From: Chitinispirillales bacterium
Lineage (GTDB): Bacteria; Fibrobacterota; Chitinivibrionia; Chitinivibrionales; Chitinispirillaceae
Assembly: GCA_031283085.1 (NCBI GenBank)
Contig: JAITCM010000144.1
Span: 1-64,000, forward strand
Length of the DNA stretch: 64,000 bases
Reading direction: 5' to 3'
Position numbers and translations under genes: made by a program. The notes beneath the pieces were generated by a model that was not told where the DNA came from, did not search any database, and saw nothing but the letters and a program-made list of their open reading frames with translations. Numbering within the stretch: position 1 is the stretch's first letter; every line of letters begins with the position of its first letter. Positions 44,248-52,455 of this stretch are shown in pieces.

Positions 44248-46928
44248 TCGTCGCCGCGCAGTCCGCAACTAACCATATGGATGTTCGGATTACCATCCAG
44301 GTATGTAATGGCGGTAAGCGCCAAGGGGTGCATCAGGCTCAAATCAACACCATCCACGGGTTTAAAAATCACTCTGGAAATCAGCAACTCGCAATCTAAC
44401 TTGTCGTGTTCCCATCTATGATCGTCCGCCGACTTTTTATATTCCTCCACCAACTCAGAATAATCGCCTGGGTCGGCCTCTTTTTCGTTCAGCTTGTCAT
44501 ACAACCGTTCTTCCAACTCTTTTGCCGACGACAATGCGCCCTCTATGCCCTTTACTTTTGACCAATACCTCGTTTCACGCAATCTTAACAGGCTTAAGGA
44601 TAACTCATACGCGTCTCGAATTTTACGCAACGTTTTAGGGATAATCGGCTTTTCGCGTAATTCTTTACATAACTCATCAAACCTCGTTGATAAGTGTTTT
44701 ACTAAACGCGATAATATTTTAAGCTCATTCTCGCGTTCACAAATGTGACCCAACAGCTTTTCGTTTGCCAACAAGGGCAAGGAGAATGTTCTTCCGATTC
44801 TCTTATTGCCGCTTTCATCGTTACCCCCACACCGACCGACAATAGCTTTTATACATTCGCTTGTGTAGGAAACATTCGGATTGCATAACACAGTTGTAAC
44901 AAACGCAGGGCTTAACCCAATGTCTTTATTTTTTGAAAAATATTCGCCGCGGTATAAATCATATTCTACGTCCGACAATATCAGTGCCAATGTCGCGATG
45001 ATGTGTTCGACATAGAAACGTCCAATATCGTCAAATGATTTCAAGTTCAAGTCAAGAACCTTCTCTAAAATATCGGACGCTTTTTGCCCGATGTCCTGCC
45101 CCATTTCCTTTTGTTCTTTCTGTTTATACGGTAAGCCGACCCAGGCCAAAAATATCTGTCGGCACGCCGTGCGTACGCCGTATTCCCACCGCATCTCTTT
45201 ACGTTCCACATTATCGTTATAACGTCTATCCTTATCCCAGTCCCATTTGTCAACCTCATTTTCCGCTTCGCACAGCCCTTTATAAATTTTATCATAAATT
45301 TCCGTCAGAACTTCCTCATCCTCGCAAAACCCCATAACAAACGGCAAATACATACGTTCCGGCTCCCCTTCTTCTATAAGCAACCGTTTTTCCCCTGCTT
45401 CCTCATTCTTCAAAACGAACCGGTATGAATTTCTGTCGTTGAAGTCGTATACAAGTCGAACGTCAAATTCGGCGGCTGTTTTTAATTCGTCATCCATTTT
45501 TACCGTCGCCACGTATTTTTTATCCGTTATCCCGCCTATCGTCAACGGGAAGCGTATTTCCTTGTGCCCGGCGGGCAAAGTGAGTCTTTCTTCGCATTTA
45601 ATGACACGCGGTTCAAACAGGTTTTCAACGGTTTTATTATCTTCAACGAGAACGTATCGGCCTAAGCGTTTTTGTCTTTTGTCCACAATACGGTCGAGCA
45701 CCAATTTCGGCAAGGTTTCTATCCAAAGCGGAATGTCCCTTTTTTTTCTTTCCATGTATCGCGCCAGCGGCTCGCCGTGTCCGGCGTCAGGTAATAACAC
45801 AGGCATCTTTACGGCGGCACCGGCTAACGCCAAAAAATCACCGTACACAACGCATCCGACAAGTTTGTTGACCGCAACCACGTTTTTTGATACGTACCGT
45901 TTTAGGAAGTCCTTAGCTTCCGGCGCGCTTACTGTGTACAGCCGGTCTTTATAGACCAGGTCAAATGGGCGGCCGCCGCAAAGCAGCTCATGCGTTGCGT
46001 TGCCGCATATCAGCCGATCTATGGCCTCCTTAGACACAGGCAATCTTCTTTTTTTTAAATATTCCTCCCAAAATGCTTTCGCCACACTAACATAACTTAA
46101 CGGTTGTACGGCATCATCCAATTTATTCCTGTCGCAGCGTGTAAACATGATTTCGTTGTCATATTTCTCTCCGATTTCAGCTTTTATGGAGATTTTAACC
46201 GGCTCATTTTCAAACAGGTCTACCACGTCAATTTTCCCGGCATCACCTTTTCCAGCGCCGTAACAGTATCTATAGGCGGCCGCGACGGAGCGCCAGACAT
46301 ACGTATAGCCGGAAAATCCGGATTTAACGTTGTTTGAGAAGACGTCGGTATTGTCCGGCAGGTAATAGAATCTACCGTCGTTTTCCTCCATACCGTTCAG
46401 CGTCTCTTTCACGATTTCTGCGACATGGCCATAGTCATTCTTCACGCAACAACGCCGAACGCTGGCGATGTCGTTTAGCGCGAAATCCACAATCGCGTGA
46501 GGATGAATATCATCGTGCGACCCGCCGTCGTTGTAACTGATAAATTCCGCGCATATCTCTTTGCATATCTTTTCATTATTTTCAAAAAATACGGCGTTGG
46601 ATGCGATGTCGTATATGAAGCCGTTGTTTTTCAGTCTGACCGGACCGCGATCGGAGATAAACTCTTTGCCGGCGGTCTCTTTTATCATTGCCTGCAGGGC
46701 GTTTATTCTGTGTTCGATCTGCCCGGTATCTTCCGAAAGTTCCGTCAGCTCCGCCAAAGCGATACGGTCGTTCGCAGTCTCCGTTTGAGCGGTCGGTTCA
46801 AAAACGGCGGTTTCGTCCGGTTTCGCTTCCTCAATGGATTTAAGCGGCGCCGACGTTTTCTTACCGCCGTCATTTGTTTTGGACACATTGGGGTAACGTT
46901 TATTGAACCTTTCTATCTGATTATTCAT
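44244..46928 (-). CDS. Unrecognised 894-residue protein, last gene of the defence operon
   Basis: No family is recognised. The N-terminal 80 residues look disordered (Pro/Thr/Glu rich); the rest is mixed alpha/beta with Trp/Tyr-rich strands (YVWRSVAAAYRYCYG, VYDFNDRNSYRFVLK). There is no membrane helix and no clear nuclease or ATPase motif. A lone RFYVEH is in a hydrophobic helix and lacks the polar residue expected after Arg in HEPN motifs. Its stop overlaps that of the convergent zincin gene (CTAA) with no spacer. It overlaps the DUF2357 gene by 4 bases, so it is made with it. It could be a large scaffold or effector of the system. Confidence 0.8.
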   Translation of the reverse strand: MNNQIERFNKRYPNVSKTNDGGKKTSAPLKSIEEAKPDETAVFEPTAQTETANDRIALAELTELSEDTGQIEHRINALQAMIKETAGKEFISDRGPVRLKNNGFIYDIASNAVFFENNEKICKEICAEFISYNDGGSHDDIHPHAIVDFALNDIASVRRCCVKNDYGHVAEIVKETLNGMEENDGRFYYLPDNTDVFSNNVKSGFSGYTYVWRSVAAAYRYCYGAGKGDAGKIDVVDLFENEPVKISIKAEIGEKYDNEIMFTRCDRNKLDDAVQPLSYVSVAKAFWEEYLKKRRLPVSKEAIDRLICGNATHELLCGGRPFDLVYKDRLYTVSAPEAKDFLKRYVSKNVVAVNKLVGCVVYGDFLALAGAAVKMPVLLPDAGHGEPLARYMERKKRDIPLWIETLPKLVLDRIVDKRQKRLGRYVLVEDNKTVENLFEPRVIKCEERLTLPAGHKEIRFPLTIGGITDKKYVATVKMDDELKTAAEFDVRLVYDFNDRNSYRFVLKNEEAGEKRLLIEEGEPERMYLPFVMGFCEDEEVLTEIYDKIYKGLCEAENEVDKWDWDKDRRYNDNVERKEMRWEYGVRTACRQIFLAWVGLPYKQKEQKEMGQDIGQKASDILEKVLDLNLKSFDDIGRFYVEHIIATLALILSDVEYDLYRGEYFSKNKDIGLSPAFVTTVLCNPNVSYTSECIKAIVGRCGGNDESGNKRIGRTFSLPLLANEKLLGHICERENELKILSRLVKHLSTRFDELCKELREKPIIPKTLRKIRDAYELSLSLLRLRETRYWSKVKGIEGALSSAKELEERLYDKLNEKEADPGDYSELVEEYKKSADDHRWEHDKLDCELLISRVIFKPVDGVDLSLMHPLALTAITYLDGNPNIHMVSCGLRGDD

Positions 46929-47965
46929 ACGTCGGCCTCTTCTTCCGCGCCTACTCTGTCATTCTTGATTTTTATCGTTTTTATCACCGTTTTTCGCCCG
47001 TCTTTCACCAAAATTTTTACGCTTTCAACCGGTTTTCCGCCGCACACAATCCCAACGCCGTCTTGATATGTGACGACTCTCTCAAATATTTTGACTTCTT
47101 TTCCGGCTAAGACGGCATCGCCCACAGTGTCAGCCGACTTAATCAAAAGCTCCATGCGCAACAACAACTCGGGCAGTTTGTTCCACTTTCTCTCAATCCG
47201 CTCCTCGACCTTTTTCATGTTTTCCGTTTCACGCCGGACCACGCTATAGTATTTGTCGCATAAGAGGGCGTTGTTTGGAACGGCGGCGACCTGTTCTCTG
47301 ACATCGTTCAATCCAGTTTTTCTCATAGCGTTTTTTATCCATAAAAAGCCTTGCAGCTCCGATACCCTTGAGCAGCCGTCTCTCTTACCGCAATCGGCGC
47401 ATTCGGACTTTTCCACCAACATGGAAATATATTTGTACAACCTGCCGTAGAAATACCTAAGCGCCCTGTTTTCAACCGTATCCGGCGAAAAAACAGTCTT
47501 GCGCGTCAGAACGGTGTTATTGGGCTTAATCTTGTCCTCTATCTTCTCCTGCGGTCGTTGCGCGAGCCATTCCACAGTTTTGTGCGATACCTCGCGAACC
47601 CGCGAAACGTGCTGTTTGCAGCTCTCTTTTACAAGACGGGTACGCGGGTTAATCACGATTTTTTCAATGGCCGGTAAGGCTTTTAAGGCAATTTGTGTGA
47701 ACTCATCGTGCCGCAGCGGTCTTTCGCTCACGCATGCCGTTTCTTCCGCCGCCGCGGCGATTTCGTTTATGTAGCGGCTGAGGGTGGTATGGTTATATCC
47801 TCTCTGCAGCCTTTGAGTGAGCTCAAGTCTGTTATTCAGACAAAAATAGAACGAATCCACCGCGCGCAAAAGGTCGTACCACAAGACCTGCGCGGGGGAT
47901 AGCTTATCCGTTTCGCCGTTTATGATATAGTCAATCTTATTGGGGAGCGCCGGCTTATTCAGCAT
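46925..47965 (-). CDS. DUF2357 / McrC-type protein without visible nuclease domain
   Basis: Motifs seen: INPRTRLV (105-112), DTVENRALRYF (162-172) and NNALLCDKYY (231-240), which correspond to the DUF2357 region that usually precedes a DUF524 PD-(D/E)xK nuclease in McrC-like partners of McrB. Here the protein ends about 100 residues later, and I see no D...ExK set. A CX2C-type pair (CADCGKRDGC) may bind metal. It overlaps the McrB-like gene by 11 bases and the 894-residue gene by 4. Probably the structural partner of the ATPase, with cleavage left to another subunit. Confidence 0.75.
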   Translation of the reverse strand: MLNKPALPNKIDYIINGETDKLSPAQVLWYDLLRAVDSFYFCLNNRLELTQRLQRGYNHTTLSRYINEIAAAAEETACVSERPLRHDEFTQIALKALPAIEKIVINPRTRLVKESCKQHVSRVREVSHKTVEWLAQRPQEKIEDKIKPNNTVLTRKTVFSPDTVENRALRYFYGRLYKYISMLVEKSECADCGKRDGCSRVSELQGFLWIKNAMRKTGLNDVREQVAAVPNNALLCDKYYSVVRRETENMKKVEERIERKWNKLPELLLRMELLIKSADTVGDAVLAGKEVKIFERVVTYQDGVGIVCGGKPVESVKILVKDGRKTVIKTIKIKNDRVGAEEEADV

Positions 47966-50420
47966 TTTTACTTTTTACCCCGTCATCTTGCGGCACGCTA
48001 TCCTCAGCGTCCGGGACGCTCTCTTTTTTGTCCTCTAAAAACTCGCCGCTTTTCCACATAAAGACGCCGTAGGGCGCGGCGAGGGCGTTCGAATAGTCGG
48101 CGGACAGTTCCGGGACCTTTTCATCAATGATGTTTTTTATCGCGTCAAGGCAATCTCTCCTGACTTTACCCTCCGTTTCGATGCCTCTGAGTTTCGGCAT
48201 GACCTTAAACGCCACGGCTTCCGCGAAAGCTTTATCCCGCTCCTTTTTGGCCTCATCGGAATCGATTTTTTCACCGAACTCCGCGACGCGTGGGCACGCC
48301 GCCACGTAGTACTCTATGCTCTGCCACACGCGATGCCCCAGCGCCCTACCACCTTTCTCCAGGCACTCGCTGATACGCACTATCGTTTTTTTATATGCTT
48401 CCGCGGCCTTATGAAACCCATCTTTTTCGCACAGTTCAAGGTACTCTCTTTGCCATTTGACCCAAATCTTCCTGTCAAGAAGCCGTATCGCGTTGCTACC
48501 ATTATGTTTCAATTCACGGGACGCCAACACCTTCGGCCTGGGGAAAACTATGATGTTGCTCCTGTCCACCACCTTATCGGAGAGCCCCTTTGTAGTCTCG
48601 TCTTCGTTCATTGTCCCTATCCAGAGCATATTGCGCGTCAGCTTTATCGGCAGAGAGTCTATTCCGGCGCCGAGGTCAATATCTATTGAGGCTGCCTCAC
48701 TCTCTCTCTTATTCCTGTTCTCTTCCAATTTGCTGAGCATATCGCTGAAATACAGCTCTATATGCGCGAGATTCATCTCATCAAGCAGAAATAGCGACAG
48801 CTTTTTGAGAAAATCGCCGTTTTCCTCCTGCATTTGATACATCGCCCGCAAAATCGGTTTAGCCTCGAACCTGCGTTCCAGCGCGTTGTAGTAACCCAGC
48901 ATTGACGAAGGGCTGTCCCAGTCGGGCTTTACCGGCGTATTCATGAACAACAGCCCGCCGTACTGCGAGTACAAGCGCGGAAGCTCGGATTTGCCGGTGC
49001 CGCTCACACCCGCCAAGACGGTGATCGGCGACCAAATAGCCGTCTTCACGCAAGTGTGGAACGCCTCAATCAGCCTGTCCGAAAACTCGAACCCATCGCT
49101 TTTGATTCCATTCTTTATACCGTCAAGCCAATCCAATTCCGTCACGGCATTACCATTGTCAAACTCGGTGTATTTTCCGGTGAATACGCGCTTTGTAATG
49201 GGTCTCATACGGTATTCTCTCGACTTTTCGCCGTCCTTCAGCCTATCAAGCATATCCTTAATCTCTTCTATCTTATCGGCCTGCTTATCCACCATTTCTT
49301 TTAAGACAGTGTTTAGCCCCTCAAAACTTTTGAACTTCGCAACCTCAACTTCAAGTTCATCCCGCCGTCTTGACGCCACTTCCAAATCGCTTTTCAGTTT
49401 TTCATACTGATCGGCCCTGGTAATCACACTCGCGTGCAATTCATTTTGAATCATTTCAGCCCGTATTTTCTCAAGCTCTTCCTTAATTGCCCTATTCTCG
49501 TCAAGCAGGTCGGTTTTGACCAATGCCTCGCTTTTCCGGTATTTGTATTGGTACTCCTCCTTTTCTTTATTTACTCTCTTCAACTCCGCGTAGAGGATGT
49601 CTATTTGATTTCTCAACTCCATGTTATTGCTTTCAATCATGCCCGCCGTTTCGCCGACCTTTTTTTCTATGTAGGCCTCCAACGCGTCTTTTTGACTTTC
49701 AATCGAGCGTTTCATGAGAAGGAGTTCCATATTACGCTGATCCAACGCTACTTTCTTATCCTCGTTTTCTTTACGCGCTTTTATGATGTCATCATCCACC
49801 TGGGCAAGCTTATTTTCGCGCCACTCCGATATTTTTTTCTCAGCCTCCCTGCGTCTGTTCACGGATTCTTCGACATACTCGACGCTCTTGTTGGATATTG
49901 CGTCATTTAAATTGACCAGCGACGTTATGACTTTATCCGTTTCCGAGAGAGCCGATTCCAACCGTTCTTTGGCGGCGTCAACGACCTCGGCATACAACCC
50001 GCCGAACCCCTCGCTACTTTTTCGGACGGATTCACGCACCTCGTATAATGCCGATTTAATTTCGGAAACGAGGCGATTCCCTTCGTCATCGACACACTTT
50101 ATGGTCTCTTTGCGTCCGGATATAAGCTCGTCCAACTCCTTTTTCCGCACGGAAATGTCGTCTTCTATCTCCTTTTTTCTGTCAGAAAAGCTTTTATCCA
50201 GTTCCTCTTTCCGCCGATCAAACGATTCTTTGAGCGCTTTCATCTTTTGGTCGAGTATTTCGTAATCATCGCGTAACCGCCGGCCCTCCTGTTCCGCGGA
50301 TTTACGTTTTTTTTCGACTTCCGCCAATCTCTCTTCGGCGCTCCGCAACTCAGGCAATTGCCGGACAGCCGGATCATTAATCGGTTGCGCCTCTCCCGGA
50401 TTGTTCCTGTTGTGTTTCAT
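47955..50420 (-). CDS. McrB-like AAA+ ATPase with long coiled coil
   Basis: Residues 25 to about 400 are a nearly continuous heptad coiled coil (RKKEIEDDISVRKKELDEL, KRVNKEKEEYQYKYRKSEAL). The C-terminal half has Walker A GVSGTGKS (471-478), Walker B LFLLDEMN (543-550), the sensor GTMNEDETT (602-610) and an Arg in DKVVDRSN, as in McrB-type GTPase/AAA+ proteins. It would form a ring motor next to the DUF2357 protein. The coiled coil replaces the usual DNA-recognition domain of McrB, as in CoCoNuT systems. AAGGAT precedes ATG. Confidence 0.88.
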   Translation of the reverse strand: MKHNRNNPGEAQPINDPAVRQLPELRSAEERLAEVEKKRKSAEQEGRRLRDDYEILDQKMKALKESFDRRKEELDKSFSDRKKEIEDDISVRKKELDELISGRKETIKCVDDEGNRLVSEIKSALYEVRESVRKSSEGFGGLYAEVVDAAKERLESALSETDKVITSLVNLNDAISNKSVEYVEESVNRRREAEKKISEWRENKLAQVDDDIIKARKENEDKKVALDQRNMELLLMKRSIESQKDALEAYIEKKVGETAGMIESNNMELRNQIDILYAELKRVNKEKEEYQYKYRKSEALVKTDLLDENRAIKEELEKIRAEMIQNELHASVITRADQYEKLKSDLEVASRRRDELEVEVAKFKSFEGLNTVLKEMVDKQADKIEEIKDMLDRLKDGEKSREYRMRPITKRVFTGKYTEFDNGNAVTELDWLDGIKNGIKSDGFEFSDRLIEAFHTCVKTAIWSPITVLAGVSGTGKSELPRLYSQYGGLLFMNTPVKPDWDSPSSMLGYYNALERRFEAKPILRAMYQMQEENGDFLKKLSLFLLDEMNLAHIELYFSDMLSKLEENRNKRESEAASIDIDLGAGIDSLPIKLTRNMLWIGTMNEDETTKGLSDKVVDRSNIIVFPRPKVLASRELKHNGSNAIRLLDRKIWVKWQREYLELCEKDGFHKAAEAYKKTIVRISECLEKGGRALGHRVWQSIEYYVAACPRVAEFGEKIDSDEAKKERDKAFAEAVAFKVMPKLRGIETEGKVRRDCLDAIKNIIDEKVPELSADYSNALAAPYGVFMWKSGEFLEDKKESVPDAEDSVPQDDGVKSKNAE

Positions 50421-50430
50421 TTTTTATCCT

Positions 50431-52455
50431 TTATTGTGAAAATTTTGACACTTCCGTAATTTGCGTCTCCACCAGCTCAAGATACTGCGCGCACCGTTTA
50501 ATTTCAAACGGCTTTCCGTTGTGCCCTATATCCTCGTACAATTCATTGACGAGCCTCAGCGCCTGTTTGTTTTCGACTAAGACTTTAATAAAGCGTTCGT
50601 GAGCAATCATGTCGAGAAACTTTTGCGCGAGCAACTGCTTTCCCGTCCCGGACTTCAACACCGGCATACCGGAGAGCATTGTTTTATCAAATCCGGCATT
50701 CGACAGACACTCAATCACCGTCTCGTTTCGCTTCGCTCTGTCATCTTGCCAGTTAAGGCCGGACGGCGCCCCGCGGTACAACTCAATAAGCGTGTTTTCG
50801 CAGTCGGCATAAAACGATGAGTCGGAATTCACGAAACTCGCGTACGCCCGCGTAAACCGCCTGCGCAATTCGGTATCTTCGTTTAGCCCAAGCCGCTTTG
50901 CCGCATCGTCGCCGAGACTTGCCACATCGTTCATTTGCCTGTTTTGCCGCTTTACCGGGCCCAACTCCTCAATTATATTGATACCGTACAGCGCCTTTTC
51001 CATTTTGCCCGCAAATCTGACAACGCCGTCGGCCTCAAACGCTTGCCCCTCGTGCTTACCCATGTTCCGTTTATTTAAGATATCAAGGTTATCAAACTCT
51101 ACCATAAAATCGGCGTATTCGGTTTTCAGCCTCTCTACCGGTTCATATTTCCAGTCCATAGCATATCTTACGAGCAAAGCTATAATAGCAGTAAACAAAT
51201 CCGCCTGTTTCTCTTCAAACAACATTCCATACGCCTTCTTGCCGCACACTCCCGCAAAATAATCGTACATACCGTCTTTATACCGCAAACCGGCATCCGC
51301 AAAAAGCCGTTCTATCGTCTGCTTTTTCACCGCGTCGCGCATATCGCACACGCTATCTTTTATTCTTTCTTTCTTTTCTTCAGGCTCACGGTCAAGAATC
51401 GCGCATATTTCACGCTCGAGAACTCCGCAGCACTTTTCGTAAACACCTCTCTTCTCCCGTTCCGCAGCCGCCGTTATCGCTTCCTGCCGCTCCCAAATAA
51501 GCCGCCGCAAATCCGCGTTCAACCTTAAATTATACTTATTGTCAATTTCGCGAATCGATGACATATCATTATCATTATCACAGGCCCCGTACCGCCCTTC
51601 CAGCGCTTTGAACCTCTTTTCCAGCGCGTTACGAAAATCAACGAACCTTTCTTTTGTATCGTTTATTATCTTATCACGCATTCCGATATCAGTTTTGCCT
51701 TTTGAACGAATGCTGCCAATGCTCCAATTGTCCGACGCTACCGTATATTCCCGTCCTTTGCCGAGACTGATACGCGTCCATTTCACAGAAACCGCGATAT
51801 ACGCCTTAATGGGATATCCGTTCGGATATACGTCAATGACTCTGTATTGCCCCATATCCGGATCCAAGTCGACATCTACAAGCAACCGCCTTACCTCAGG
51901 CGCAAGCCCACCGTCTTTTTGAATCAATTCACAACACTCGCTGAAATCCTTGCCGACCGGTTCCGAATGGCATATTTGGCTCTTATAAGAAAAAATTTTC
52001 AAGTCATTTGTTTGCAATTCTATTAAATCCGTAACCGCGACGGCATTCCGGCATATTACGCCGGTAATATGGTTAAACACAACGTACGCTCCTGTTCTGA
52101 CATCGCCGCAAACATCAGCTTTCGTTTCGCCGTCGGACTCATGAAGATCATTCTTATCGTTTAAAGCTCTACGATAGCGTTTTTCGCCCGACTCGATGTC
52201 TTTGGCCTGTTTCTCCTCATCCTTTATGTCATCCGTTATCTTTTTTATCAGCTCGGGTGCCTGACACAGCTTTTCGGCAATTTCCATGTGGCTCATCAGG
52301 GCGTCCTGTTTTTTAAAGCGCTTAACCGCAGTCGCGATGAAATCGTCGTCAACCGTTCTTTCCGTCCTAACTACGGGAAGCAAGGTAACCGGCACAAGAG
52401 CGTATATGTCGGCCTTTTTATCGATGCTCTTATTGTAATAAACCGGGTTCGTCAT
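50431..52455 (-). CDS. Unrecognised 674-residue protein with HEPN-type RNxxxH motif
   Basis: No overall family is recognised. Residues 463-468 read RNMGKH, preceded by a hydrophobic helix (YADFMVEFDNLDILNK) and followed by a small-residue turn and helix, matching the RX4-6H ribonuclease motif of HEPN domains with the favoured polar residue after Arg. The N-terminal 300 residues are mixed; 310-385 is charged and possibly coiled (EREKRGVYEKCCGVLEREI). It overlaps the helicase gene by 4 bases; GGAGGG precedes ATG. Candidate RNA-cleaving effector of the operon. Confidence 0.65.
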   Translation of the reverse strand: MTNPVYYNKSIDKKADIYALVPVTLLPVVRTERTVDDDFIATAVKRFKKQDALMSHMEIAEKLCQAPELIKKITDDIKDEEKQAKDIESGEKRYRRALNDKNDLHESDGETKADVCGDVRTGAYVVFNHITGVICRNAVAVTDLIELQTNDLKIFSYKSQICHSEPVGKDFSECCELIQKDGGLAPEVRRLLVDVDLDPDMGQYRVIDVYPNGYPIKAYIAVSVKWTRISLGKGREYTVASDNWSIGSIRSKGKTDIGMRDKIINDTKERFVDFRNALEKRFKALEGRYGACDNDNDMSSIREIDNKYNLRLNADLRRLIWERQEAITAAAEREKRGVYEKCCGVLEREICAILDREPEEKKERIKDSVCDMRDAVKKQTIERLFADAGLRYKDGMYDYFAGVCGKKAYGMLFEEKQADLFTAIIALLVRYAMDWKYEPVERLKTEYADFMVEFDNLDILNKRNMGKHEGQAFEADGVVRFAGKMEKALYGINIIEELGPVKRQNRQMNDVASLGDDAAKRLGLNEDTELRRRFTRAYASFVNSDSSFYADCENTLIELYRGAPSGLNWQDDRAKRNETVIECLSNAGFDKTMLSGMPVLKSGTGKQLLAQKFLDMIAHERFIKVLVENKQALRLVNELYEDIGHNGKPFEIKRCAQYLELVETQITEVSKFSQ

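Noticed and set aside
44985-45000. RFYVEH in the 894-residue protein as a second HEPN motif
   Set aside because: It has RX4H spacing but lacks the polar residue after Arg and the turn that normally follows, and sits within a continuous hydrophobic helix.
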